44,799 nt of DNA from Planococcus donghaensis MPA1U2 (GTDB taxonomy: Bacteria; Bacillota; Bacilli; Bacillales_A; Planococcaceae). Positions within the stretch are counted from its first letter, which is position 1, and each line of letters starts with the position of its first letter. The notes under the pieces are model-generated. The model saw only the letters and a list, made by a program, of their open reading frames with translations, did no database searches and was not told the DNA's origin. Positions 33,108-41,159 of this stretch are shown here, piece by piece. Position numbers and translations under genes: made by a program. The DNA lies in contig NZ_AEPB01000011.1 of assembly GCF_000189395.1 (NCBI RefSeq), positions 1 to 44,799 of the forward strand. The letters are read 5' to 3'.

Positions 33108-34385
33108 TTATTGCGGCAATTTTACTTTAAATAGCGTACCGGCTTGTCCGTTCTGAGAGGCGGTGATGGTGCCGCCGTGATGAGTAACGATCCACTGGGC
33201 AATTGATAAGCCAAGACCGATACCGCCATTTTCTCTCGATCGGGCTTTGTCTTCCCGGTAAAAACGGTCGAAAATATATGGAAGATTTTCTTTTTGAATG
33301 CCACGTCCGGTGTCTCTTATTTCTATCACTGCTTTTAGGTCTTCTGTATAGGTTTTGACGAAAATATGTTCTTCTTCCTCTGTATACTTCAGCGCATTAT
33401 CCAATAAAATAACCAGTAATTGATGGAGACGTACTTCATCTGCTTGAATTTCTGTTTTGCAATTTAAATCGAGTTGCAAGGTTTTGTTTTGCGATTCGGC
33501 AATTTCGATATAAGGAACACTCACGCGTTCGATAAATTCGTCGACATGAAGAGGGTGTTTATCAAGCTGAATTTCAGCAGAATCAGCTCTCGCTAAAGTT
33601 AGTAAGTCAGATGTCAATTTAGATAAGCGTCTCGTTTCCGATAAGCTAAGCGCAATATTTTCGAATTTCTGAATGATTTTTTGTTGCGGTTCTACTAGTA
33701 AAAGTTCTAATTTGTTTTGGATGATGGTTAAAGGTGTTCGCAATTCATGAGAGGCATTTTCAACAAACTCTGCTTGTTTGTTCCATGATTTAATGATCGG
33801 CTCCATCATTTTTTTCGACAAAATGTAACTAGCAGAAATCGATAAAACAATGAAAATCAATGAACAAATAATTAACAATTGACCAAAATTATCAAGAATC
33901 GTCTGCTCACCATCAATATTGATCAATAGCTGCGTATAGGCGATTTCCCCGTCAGCTGTGTCGTTTTCGATTAGTAGTGAACGATACGTATATTCATCGT
34001 CAACCGATAAATTCGTAATGGTGTTGAGATTTTCGATCTTCAGTATGGATTCTTGAGAGAAACTCTCATAAAGCCACGTTCCGATTTGATCTTCGTTGAC
34101 GATATCGCCTGCGGCATTCCAATTAAGGACGATAATCCGTGGGTTAATGCCGCCGGGAGGGCCAAGTTCGGGACCATTCTCTAAAGGTGAACGGATAGTT
34201 GTAAAGTCTTCGCTTAAAACGAATTCTTTTGCTTGCGTTAAGTCATCATCGGTTTTTAAAAAAAGTGTATTTTGGACTTGTTGAAAAATGATTACCCCAA
34301 AAATCGTGAAAATGATACTAAACGCAATCATGTTCAAAATCATAAAACGCAATTGCTGCTTGCGAAAAATGGGTTGCCTATTCAT
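33108..34385 (-). CDS. Sensor histidine kinase (OmpR-type partner)
   Basis: This 425-residue kinase has two membrane helices (about 14-36 and 168-190) flanking an extracytoplasmic sensor of about 130 residues containing a Gly/Pro-rich patch (LGPPGGINPR). The phosphorylated His is H213 in NASHELRTPLT. The N box (DNALKYTEEE), G1 (DTGRGI), F box and G2 (GIGLGLSIAQWIV) follow. No HAMP is obvious. The ATG at 34385 has AGGTGA at good spacing and overlaps the regulator stop by eight bases, so the pair is translationally coupled. The shared box at its neighbours suggests that it controls the VTC operon and the lipoprotein. Confidence 0.94.
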   Translation of the reverse strand: MNRQPIFRKQQLRFMILNMIAFSIIFTIFGVIIFQQVQNTLFLKTDDDLTQAKEFVLSEDFTTIRSPLENGPELGPPGGINPRIIVLNWNAAGDIVNEDQIGTWLYESFSQESILKIENLNTITNLSVDDEYTYRSLLIENDTADGEIAYTQLLINIDGEQTILDNFGQLLIICSLIFIVLSISASYILSKKMMEPIIKSWNKQAEFVENASHELRTPLTIIQNKLELLLVEPQQKIIQKFENIALSLSETRRLSKLTSDLLTLARADSAEIQLDKHPLHVDEFIERVSVPYIEIAESQNKTLQLDLNCKTEIQADEVRLHQLLVILLDNALKYTEEEEHIFVKTYTEDLKAVIEIRDTGRGIQKENLPYIFDRFYREDKARSRENGGIGLGLSIAQWIVTHHGGTITASQNGQAGTLFKVKLPQ

Positions 34386-35064
34386 CTTGTTCACCTGCAT
34401 CTGACAACATATAGCCTAAGCCGCGGAAAGTCTTAATATATTGATCGTAGTTGAACTTCTTAAGTGTTTTCCGCAAGTTGCTGGCGTATACTTCGACCAC
34501 AGTTGTCGAAGTATCGGATTCAAATCCCCAAATACGGTCGAAAATCTGTTCTTTCGTCAAAATAATGTTTTTGTTGTTCACTAAATACTCGAGTAAATCA
34601 AATTGCTTGCCGTTTAGTTTGACCGTTTCTTCTCCAAGTTGAGCGGTTTTGTTTTTGATGTTCAACTTCAGTTCTTTAAAAGACAGTGTGTTTTGCTTGA
34701 GTTCGCCTCCGGATCTTCTAACAATGGCTTCAAGACGCAAAAGTAACTCTTCCCGGTGGAAAGGTTTTGCTAAATAATCGTCAGCCCCTGCTTTAAATCC
34801 TTGAATCTTATCCCCGATGCCATCTTTAGCGGTCAACATAATGACGGGTGTCGTTATATTTTGGCTTCTTAGTTTTTTTAACACTTCATAACCATTTAAG
34901 TAGGGAAGCATAATGTCCAAAATGATGCAGTCAAAAATATTTTGTTCGGCTAAAAACAAACCTTCTTCTCCGTCAAAAGCTTGTTGTGTATGGAACATGT
35001 CTTGTGTTGTTTCTTTAATGGTATCCGAAAGATGCGGATCATCTTCTATGATTAATAATTTCAT
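34378..35064 (-). CDS. OmpR/PhoB-family response regulator
   Basis: This 228-residue regulator has the receiver domain with acidic pocket EDD (7-9), phospho-acceptor D50 (ILDIMLPYLNG), T/S and K (MLTAKD; AKPF), then a winged-helix DNA-binding domain with the recognition helix in TTVVEVYASNLRKTLKKF. The ribosome site is GAAGGGG. It is followed directly by its kinase. It lies between the two operons that carry TTAAGGTT tandem boxes and faces away from the lipoprotein gene, so it is the natural candidate to bind them. Confidence 0.94.
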   Translation of the reverse strand: MKLLIIEDDPHLSDTIKETTQDMFHTQQAFDGEEGLFLAEQNIFDCIILDIMLPYLNGYEVLKKLRSQNITTPVIMLTAKDGIGDKIQGFKAGADDYLAKPFHREELLLRLEAIVRRSGGELKQNTLSFKELKLNIKNKTAQLGEETVKLNGKQFDLLEYLVNNKNIILTKEQIFDRIWGFESDTSTTVVEVYASNLRKTLKKFNYDQYIKTFRGLGYMLSDAGEQDE

Positions 35065-35100
35065 TTTGAGCGCCCCTTCAGGAATTTTAAGAATAAGTTG

Positions 35101-35128
35101 ATTATAGGACTAAGTTTTGAAATTGCAA
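35101..35128 (-). promoter_or_regulatory. SigA-like promoter of the response-regulator operon
   Basis: On the minus strand TTGCAA (35128-35123) and TATAAT (35106-35101) are 16 bases apart, with the regulator start 36 bases beyond. No TTAAGGTT box overlaps it, so autoregulation is not obvious, though the divergent box at 35152 is only about 25 bases upstream. Confidence 0.6.
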
Positions 35129-35151
35129 ATTTTTTCACGGAAAAAGTTTTT

Positions 35152-35170
35152 TTAAGGTTCGGTTAAGGTT
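35152..35170 (+). promoter_or_regulatory. Tandem response-regulator box upstream of the lipoprotein gene
   Basis: TTAAGGTT-CGG-TTAAGGTT has the same 8-mers and 11-bp period as the box before the VTC operon. It is followed by GAATAATAGGG, which resembles the TAATAATGGGG after the VTC box, so both promoters seem to use the box in place of a -35 element. Confidence 0.85.
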
Positions 35171-35237
35171 GAAGGTGAATAATAGGGATTACCGAGAGGG
35201 TAACAAGCCTTTCAACAACTTAAGGAGTGAATACAAG

Positions 35238-37355
35238 ATGCCCAAAAATAAAAGAATGTTTAAATTAGCAGCAACACTTTTAAGTGCAAGTTTGTTATTT
35301 GCATGTACAAATGAAACGAATGAAACAACCGATACTCAACAATCAACGGCAGCAACTTCTGACGCAGTGGTGGCAGAACAAATGACGAGTTTAGTAGATA
35401 ACGTGGTAACTTACACAGATGAAGATGAATATACAGATTGGCAAGACGAAAGTCCTTTCGAAGTCGAACTCAACGGTGACAGCGCAGAATTTGCCTCATC
35501 AGCGGCGATTATTTTTGAAGACAATGTACTAACGATCAAAGCTGGGGGGACATACGTATTCACAGGGAATTTAGACGATGGTCAGATTGTAGTCGATTCC
35601 GAAGGTAAAAAAACAGTCCGATTGGTTTTGAACGGAGTGGAAATCAACTCATCGGAAAACTCAGCAATTTATATTAAAGATGCAGAAAAAGCCGTAATTT
35701 CTTTAGCGGAAGGCACTGAAAACAGTATTTCTGATAGTGCGAACTATGTAATGGATGAGTCAGCTGAAGATGAACTAGACGCAGCAATTTTTAGTAAATC
35801 GGATTTAACGATTAACGGTTCTGGACAACTTACAGTAACAGGTAACTATAAAGATGGCATCACCAGCAAAGATGAACTCAAAGTAACTGGCGGTAATATT
35901 CAAGTCACGGCAGTTGATAATGGCTTGAAAGGGCGAGATCTTGTCGCGATAAAGGACGGTGCATTTGTTATTGAAGCGGGTGGTGACGGTATCAAATCTA
36001 CAAACGATGAAGATGCAACAAAAGGTAGCATTGCTTTAGAAGGTGGAACATTCGATATTACGTCTGGTAACGACGCCATTCAGGCAGAAACTGATTTAAT
36101 GGTGACGGATGGAACGTATACAATACTTGCAGGTGGTGGTAGCCCAGAAACAATCCAAGAAGCAGGAGACCCGGAGCCAGGCACAGCAGTGGAAACAGAA
36201 GTTGTTGAAGACATAGAAAGTACAAAAGGTCTCAAAGCAGGTGGAGCTATTGATGTAAGTGGTGGTATTTTCACGATTGACTCGCTTGACGATGCAGTGA
36301 ATAGCAATAGTGATATCACTATTGCTGGAGGTCAGTGGGACATCGCTACTGGTGAAGATGGGGTTCATGCAGATAATGCACTTGTGATCACAAACGGTGA
36401 AATTACGGTTGCAAGAAGTTACGAAGGTCTAGAAGGTAATTTCATCACAATTGATGATGGAACGATTGATGTAACCGCAACTGATGACGGCATTAATGTC
36501 AGCGACGGCACAAGCGTGACAACAGGACCACCAGTAGAAGTGGCAGAAGAGGATAAAGTTGCAATAGGTGAAGGCGGAGAACCTGTGATGACGATTAACG
36601 GTGGATTTATAACAGTTGATGGTCTTGGAGATGGTCTCGATGCCAACGGGTCAATCGTAATGACAGGTGGTACAGTCCTAGTCGAAGGTCCAACAAGAAC
36701 AATGGACGGTTCGATTGATTACGATAATGGCTTTGACCTTACGGGAGGGATAATAATCGCTGCAGGTAGTACGGGTATGGTGCAGGCGACTTCAGAAGAA
36801 ACGGCTCAAGAATCTATTGTTATGACGTTCCCTGAAATTCAAGAAGCTGGAACAATTGTGCACTTGCAAGATAGCGAAGGGACAACGATCGCGACATATG
36901 CGCCTTCTAGAGAGTTTTCAGCTATCTTTATTAGTACACCGGACTTGGAGATAGGCACTTCTTATACGCTTTCTTCGGGAGGTACTTCATCAGCTGAAGA
37001 AACAGCAGGTCTTTATGCAGATGGCGGATATGAAGGTGGAACAGAACTTGTAGACTTTACGATTACCGAATCGGTTACTTGGTTAAACGAAGATGGGATT
37101 ACAGAAGCAAGTGTTGAAAATCCTGGCGGTGGAGCAGGAGTTGGAGCAGGAGCTGGAACAGGTGGCCGAGGTGCTGGTGGAACTCCGCCAGAAGCAGGGG
37201 CACTCCCACCTGACATGCCGGAAATGGATGAGGAAACAGAGCAAAAAGTACAAGAAATTAGAGATCAGCAAATGGCGGGAACCATTACGGAAGAACAAGC
37301 TCAAGAGCAACTGGCAGAACTAGGCATAGAAATGCCAACAAGACCTGTACAATAG
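35238..37355 (+). CDS. Beta-helix lipoprotein, Cthe_2159-like carbohydrate-binding domain
   Basis: This 705-residue lipoprotein has a lipobox ending at Cys23 (LLFAC). From about 55 to 540 it has repeated short strands with turns such as NDAIQAE, DDAVNSNSDITIAGG, EDGVHADNAL, DDGINVSDGT and GDGLDANGSIVMTGG, typical of a right-handed parallel beta-helix like the C. thermocellum Cthe_2159 family, which binds acidic polysaccharides. A Gly-rich linker (GGGAGVGAGAGTGGRGAGG, about 645-665) and an acidic C-terminal helical tail follow. It probably sits on the outer face of the membrane and binds Ca2+ and a polymer. The longer frame from 35169 lacks a ribosome site; AAGGAG precedes 35238. Confidence 0.9.
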   Translation: MPKNKRMFKLAATLLSASLLFACTNETNETTDTQQSTAATSDAVVAEQMTSLVDNVVTYTDEDEYTDWQDESPFEVELNGDSAEFASSAAIIFEDNVLTIKAGGTYVFTGNLDDGQIVVDSEGKKTVRLVLNGVEINSSENSAIYIKDAEKAVISLAEGTENSISDSANYVMDESAEDELDAAIFSKSDLTINGSGQLTVTGNYKDGITSKDELKVTGGNIQVTAVDNGLKGRDLVAIKDGAFVIEAGGDGIKSTNDEDATKGSIALEGGTFDITSGNDAIQAETDLMVTDGTYTILAGGGSPETIQEAGDPEPGTAVETEVVEDIESTKGLKAGGAIDVSGGIFTIDSLDDAVNSNSDITIAGGQWDIATGEDGVHADNALVITNGEITVARSYEGLEGNFITIDDGTIDVTATDDGINVSDGTSVTTGPPVEVAEEDKVAIGEGGEPVMTINGGFITVDGLGDGLDANGSIVMTGGTVLVEGPTRTMDGSIDYDNGFDLTGGIIIAAGSTGMVQATSEETAQESIVMTFPEIQEAGTIVHLQDSEGTTIATYAPSREFSAIFISTPDLEIGTSYTLSSGGTSSAEETAGLYADGGYEGGTELVDFTITESVTWLNEDGITEASVENPGGGAGVGAGAGTGGRGAGGTPPEAGALPPDMPEMDEETEQKVQEIRDQQMAGTITEEQAQEQLAELGIEMPTRPVQ

Positions 37356-37370
37356 TTTATGACAAACAAA

Positions 37371-37407
37371 AAGTCGGAGAAAAGAATCTCTTTTCTCCGG
37401 CTTTTTT
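37371..37407. terminator. Bidirectional terminator between lipoprotein and moaC genes
   Basis: AAGTCGGAGAAAAGA and TCTTTTCTCCGGCTT pair (one G-T), flanked by A and T runs. Confidence 0.88.
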
Positions 37408-37450
37408 ATATGCGTACAAGATATAAACTTCGATCAGTAACTAGTAAGGT

Positions 37451-37936
37451 TTAATCACGCGCGTAATCGGATTTCCCGCCAGTTTTCTCAAGCAACATCG
37501 TCGGTCCGATGACCATTTCTTTACCAGAAGCTTTGCACATATCGTAAATTGTCAGTGCTGCAGCAGAAGCTGCGGTAAGAGCTTCCATTTCGACTCCTGT
37601 AGGTCCTTTTGTTTTTACGGAAACGGTCAACAAAACTTCAAAGTGATTTTTTTCTTCATCGACATTCCATTCGAATTCAATGTCTACCCCACTAAGTGCT
37701 AATGGATGGCACATTGGGATGATTTGTGAAGTATTTTTAGCAGCCATAATGCCTGCCACTTGAGCAACTGCAAAAACATCCCCTTTTTTATTGGTGCCTT
37801 CTTTAATTTGTTGGTAAATTGCTTTGTTTAATAAAACAGAAGTAGTTGCACGAGCAGTTCGTACACTGTCTTTTTTATCGGAGACGTCGACCATTTTGGC
37901 ACGACCTTGAGCATTAAAATGAGTCAGTTCTGACAA
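37451..37936 (-). CDS. moaC: Cyclic pyranopterin monophosphate synthase MoaC
   Basis: This 161-residue protein has the family motifs [25 protein letters not shown] and [27 protein letters not shown]. With MoaA it converts GTP to cyclic pyranopterin monophosphate, the first step of molybdenum cofactor synthesis. The start is the TTG at 37936, giving MSELTHF with AAAGGATG upstream; the longer frame to 38035 has no ribosome site. It is about 6.5 kb from modABC-moeB-moaB and alone in its operon. Confidence 0.95.
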   Translation of the reverse strand: MSELTHFNAQGRAKMVDVSDKKDSVRTARATTSVLLNKAIYQQIKEGTNKKGDVFAVAQVAGIMAAKNTSQIIPMCHPLALSGVDIEFEWNVDEEKNHFEVLLTVSVKTKGPTGVEMEALTAASAAALTIYDMCKASGKEMVIGPTMLLEKTGGKSDYARD

Positions 37937-38094
37937 AAGAATCATCCTTTCGGTAGTGGATGCTTTTAGTATAGCATGGCACAAGAAAGGGAGGCGGGAT
38001 GTTGATGGAGTAGATTTACTTCCTGTTATATACATTATTATAGGGGTGTGTTTGAATAGAAACTATATAAGACAAGAGCAGGGAGAGGATAGGC

Positions 38095-39201
38095 ATGCTA
38101 CTGACGATACAACCAGAAGAGTTGACTCGACGTTGGTACGAGGTGTTTGAGCAAATCGAATGGACCGAAGTACTGTTGTTTTTGTTTTACGTAGCGTGTA
38201 TTTTTCTCGTGAGGGCTGTCGTGCTTGCAATTTCTCGCCGCTTAAGCAAAAAGCGGATGTTCCGGCACGTTGATTCGATTTTACACAGCTTGTTAAACTG
38301 GGCGACAACATACGGGATTTTGCTGTTCATGATTTTTTATTTTTCCGATTCGGACTGGATGTTCGACCGGCTATTTGAATTTGGCAATGTCGAAATCACG
38401 GCGTTCCTGCTGATTTTAGTCATCTTGATTGTGTCGCTTACCAACCGTGCAGCAAAAATCATTACGCGTTATATTTTGCCGAATGTCTATCAGCGCTACC
38501 ATTTAGATCGTGGCGTGAGCTACACATTCGATCGCATGTTTCATTATACCGTGATGGCCATTGCCATTCTGGTCAGCTTGACAACGGTCGGTTTGGACTT
38601 GAGCGCATTAACAGTATTTGCTGGTGTGCTTGGCGTAGGAATCGGTTTTGGTTTGCAGAACATTGCATCGAATTTCATCTCGGGTATTATCTTACTGTTC
38701 GAACAACCGATAAAAGTTGGCGATCGGGTAATTATTGATGAGCTGATTGGTGATGTCGAGAAGATTTCATTGCGCTCGACCGTCATTAAGACAATTCATA
38801 ATGAGCACGTGATTGTCCCAAATTCCTATTTCTTAGAAGAGCAAGTAATCAACCGTTCGTATGGCGATCCACGTATACGACTTGTGGTTCCGGTCGGTGT
38901 CGCTTATGGAACAGATGCTGAAAAAATTAAAAGAGTGCTGATGCAAGCGGCACAAGAAGAGCAGCAGGAGGGCAGCGTTGTTTTAATGAATCCGGAGCCA
39001 TTCGTTAACTTTTCAGCATTCGGCGAGTCATCGCTCGATTTTGAATTGATGGTGTGGATTTCCAACTCTAACCAAGTCATCACGACAAAGAGCGCATTGA
39101 ATTTCCGCATTAACAGGCTGTTTGCTGAGCAGGGTATTGAAATTCCATTCCCGCAACGCGACTTGCATATTAAAAGCATGCCTGAGATAAAAGGGGAGTA
39201 A
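38095..39201 (+). CDS. Mechanosensitive ion channel, MscS family
   Basis: This 368-residue protein has about four membrane helices before the pore helix. The MscS core reads AGVLGVGIGFGLQNIASNFISGIILLFEQPIKVGD (about 180-214), followed by the beta domain (GDVEKISLRSTVI; VPNSYFLEEQVINRS) and the alpha/beta vestibule domain. It releases solutes on hypo-osmotic shock. The ribosome site is GAGAGGA. It is larger than E. coli MscS (286) because of extra N-terminal helices. Confidence 0.94.
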   Translation: MLLTIQPEELTRRWYEVFEQIEWTEVLLFLFYVACIFLVRAVVLAISRRLSKKRMFRHVDSILHSLLNWATTYGILLFMIFYFSDSDWMFDRLFEFGNVEITAFLLILVILIVSLTNRAAKIITRYILPNVYQRYHLDRGVSYTFDRMFHYTVMAIAILVSLTTVGLDLSALTVFAGVLGVGIGFGLQNIASNFISGIILLFEQPIKVGDRVIIDELIGDVEKISLRSTVIKTIHNEHVIVPNSYFLEEQVINRSYGDPRIRLVVPVGVAYGTDAEKIKRVLMQAAQEEQQEGSVVLMNPEPFVNFSAFGESSLDFELMVWISNSNQVITTKSALNFRINRLFAEQGIEIPFPQRDLHIKSMPEIKGE

Positions 39202-39243
39202 GTAAACTTCAGCGACTTGCAGTTTTTGCCATGAGACACAGCG

Positions 39244-39465
39244 ATGACAAAACAAAAGGAAGAAAGAAGAGTCGATCAGACAAAATATCCCGAAAATCTA
39301 AAGCTGTTTATAGCAATTTGGACGCTCTTCGTTCAAAGCAATGCAGTTGGTGAAGCGCATAGATTTTCTGCTTGGAAAGGTTTTTTTGTTATCGTCATTC
39401 CAGCGATATTGTTTGTGGAAATTATTGTGGCTATTACTGTCGCCATTACGATGACCATTTTATAA
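39244..39465 (+). CDS. Small single-helix protein of unknown function
   Basis: This 73-residue frame has a charged N-terminus (MTKQKEERRVDQTKYPENLK) and a hydrophobic C-terminal helix (about 49-73). It fills the space between the MscS gene (42 bases upstream) and a terminator, which supports it, but no clear ribosome site precedes the ATG. Function unknown. Confidence 0.45.
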   Translation: MTKQKEERRVDQTKYPENLKLFIAIWTLFVQSNAVGEAHRFSAWKGFFVIVIPAILFVEIIVAITVAITMTIL

Positions 39466-39472
39466 TATGTAC

Positions 39473-39508
39473 AATAAACAAGGCAGCCATTTGGCTGCCT
39501 TGTTTATT
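39473..39508. terminator. Bidirectional terminator overlapping the stop of the YsnF-type gene
   Basis: AATAAACAAGGCAGCC and GGCTGCCTTGTTTATT pair perfectly around ATTT. The stop codon of the converging gene (39504-39506) lies inside the outer stem. Confidence 0.93.
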
Positions 39509-40295
39509 TATCTACGTGATTGACGACTCCACTTTCTTCAACATCTGCAATTTCGCGACGCACAGTTTCGTTCACCACTTGAACATCTTTAACTTTACGT
39601 TTACCAATGACAATTTCTTCACGAACCACTTGTTTTTTGCCAATGTCGAGACGTTCTTCTGTAAGTGGAATGTGGATGGCGTCACCTTTTTCATATACTT
39701 GTGCTGGAGTTAGTTCTGGTTCTTCATAATCAGTTTTGGCAGTTGAAGCACTTCGTCTTTCAACAACAACTTCTTCGCGTTCCACAGGTACTTGGATTTC
39801 TTTATCTTCTTCAACCATTTGTTTATGAACTTGGACTTCACCTGTTTGAGTTTTGTTTTTCTCAATACTCAAACGTTCTTCGTGTAAAGCAAGAGATTGT
39901 TCTTCTATATCAACTTGAGGCTCCATTTGTAACTCGGTTTCTGAGTGAATTGCCGCTGCTGGTTGACTGCTCGTGTAAAGGAGGAGTTTACCGAGTTCGA
40001 CTTGCTGGAAATAATAATCGGTGGCCTCTTCGTCTAATCCCATTCGGTTAAAAGCATCTTTTGTGATATCATCACCAGCTAAAAACGATATGAGTTTGCC
40101 TTTAAAGTTATCGCGGTCTTGCGTATCGACATGAACGGAGGTATGAGTAATCAGCAAGTCTATTTGTTCATCGTGCTTGGATACTAAATACAATTCTTCT
40201 TCTTCGTATCCCGCTGCTTTTAATTGGCCGACTTGGATCAATACTTGTGCTTGTGCATCAAAAAGCCCGATGAGTTTACCTTCTTTTTTTTCCAT
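39504..40295 (-). CDS. General stress protein: YflT/GSP17M N-domain plus DUF2382 (YsnF/AvaK)
   Basis: This 263-residue soluble protein has an N-terminal domain (1-110) that matches general stress protein 17M (KLIGLFDAQAQVLIQVGQLK, ELYLVSKHDEQ, MGLDEEATDYYFQQVELGKLLLY). The C-terminal part (about 132-260) is a DUF2382/YsnF domain with two repeats of LHEERLSIEKNK / LTEERLDIGKKQ. The role in stress is unknown. The ribosome site is GGAGGAATTAGGC before the ATG. A SigB-like promoter lies at 40346-40372. The N-domain is shared with the neighbour at 40428. Confidence 0.9.
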   Translation of the reverse strand: MEKKEGKLIGLFDAQAQVLIQVGQLKAAGYEEEELYLVSKHDEQIDLLITHTSVHVDTQDRDNFKGKLISFLAGDDITKDAFNRMGLDEEATDYYFQQVELGKLLLYTSSQPAAAIHSETELQMEPQVDIEEQSLALHEERLSIEKNKTQTGEVQVHKQMVEEDKEIQVPVEREEVVVERRSASTAKTDYEEPELTPAQVYEKGDAIHIPLTEERLDIGKKQVVREEIVIGKRKVKDVQVVNETVRREIADVEESGVVNHVDK

Positions 40296-40345
40296 GCCTA
40301 ATTCCTCCTATATTAAATGTGCCGATTCAGTTTGCTAAAAGTTAT

Positions 40346-40372
40346 TTACCCTTTAACTCGTATAAAATAAAC
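40346..40372 (-). promoter_or_regulatory. SigB-like promoter of the DUF2382 stress gene
   Basis: On the minus strand GTTTAT (40372-40367) and GGGTAA (40351-40346) are 15 bases apart. The SigB consensus is GTTTAA-N12-15-GGGTAT. The gene product belongs to a known SigB-type family, which supports the call. Confidence 0.7.
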
Positions 40373-40386
40373 CTATCGGTAGGAGA

Positions 40387-40422
40387 AAAGACGTATCCGA
40401 ATACTCATTCGGATACGTCTTT
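40387..40422. terminator. Terminator of the 40428 gene
   Basis: AAAGACGTATCCGAAT and ATTCGGATACGTCTTT pair perfectly around ACTC. It lies just past the stop of the minus-strand stress gene. Confidence 0.9.
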
Positions 40423-40427
40423 AGCAA

Positions 40428-40970
40428 CTAATATAAATGATGTTGGTTCTTTTTGGCTTCTACCATGTTCGTGATATCTGATTCATCTCGGTGATGGTTT
40501 GTATTGATCGCTTCTGTATCTTGAATATTGCGCTCTTGATCAAAAGACTCTGGTTGAGAGCGCAAATGCACTTCTTCAGCAGTTGTCATTCGAGCAGTAG
40601 TTGATGTATTCGTCTGAGGCTTATAAGTTGTGCTGTAGTCGCTGTTTACGTAAAGCACAAGCTTGCCGTTTTCAACTTGTCGATAGTAATCGTCCGCTTC
40701 GCTGCTACCTAAGCCCATTTGTGTAAAAGCATGGCGCGTAGAATCTTCACCAGTAATAAAAGCTTTAAATCTACTCATAATATCATCATCTTCTTGTGCA
40801 TCTAAATGCACGTTCGTTTGTCCTTGGACCATAGACAATTGGTCGTCGTATTTAGCAATTACATACATATCTTCTTCTTTAAAGCCTTGCGCTTTTAGTT
40901 CGTTAATTTTGTGCAAAACTTCTGCTTGTATATCGTATGACTGGATTAAAGTTGTACCTTCGTTAGTCAT
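40428..40970 (-). CDS. General stress protein 17M-like (YflT family)
   Basis: This 180-residue protein has an N-terminal domain (1-115) paralogous to that of the 39504 protein: TLIQSYDIQAEVLHKINELKAQGFKE, MYVIAKYDDQLS and MGLGSSEADDYYRQVENGKLVLYV. The C-terminal 60 residues are polar, low in complexity and lack the DUF2382 domain. The ribosome site is AGGAGGAATTAG. It has its own SigB-like promoter, so the two genes are probably coinduced. Confidence 0.88.
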   Translation of the reverse strand: MTNEGTTLIQSYDIQAEVLHKINELKAQGFKEEDMYVIAKYDDQLSMVQGQTNVHLDAQEDDDIMSRFKAFITGEDSTRHAFTQMGLGSSEADDYYRQVENGKLVLYVNSDYSTTYKPQTNTSTTARMTTAEEVHLRSQPESFDQERNIQDTEAINTNHHRDESDITNMVEAKKNQHHLY

Positions 40971-41024
40971 TTCTAATTCCTCCTAAATAGTGATAAATCA
41001 CCTGTAAAGCAAGGTAATGATAAT

Positions 41025-41050
41025 GTACCCTGTTGTTTTTTAAAGCAAAC
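41025..41050 (-). promoter_or_regulatory. SigB-like promoter of the YflT-type stress gene
   Basis: On the minus strand GTTTGC (41050-41045) and GGGTAC (41030-41025) are 14 bases apart, close to the SigB consensus. It lies 55 bases before the start codon. Confidence 0.72.
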
Positions 41051-41104
41051 CAATAAGTGGAGGAAATAAAAGCTTGCGTTCCCGTTTCTTTTTTTATACA
41101 ATGT

Positions 41105-41125
41105 AAAACGTAATCATTACTATTT
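41105..41125 (+). promoter_or_regulatory. Zur box upstream of the zagA-type gene
   Basis: A 21-bp near-palindrome has the core CGTAATCATTAC, matching the Bacillus Zur operator (core CGTAATNATTACG). It lies 35 bases upstream of the GTPase start. The operator and the genes after it match the known zinc-starvation regulon. Confidence 0.9.
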
Positions 41126-41159
41126 AATGTGTGAGTAAATAAAGAAAGATGGTGAGTGT

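Noticed and set aside
35169-35237. Extended N-terminus of the beta-helix lipoprotein
   Set aside because: It overlaps the response-regulator box and promoter region and would bury the lipoprotein signal; AAGGAG precedes the ATG at 35238.
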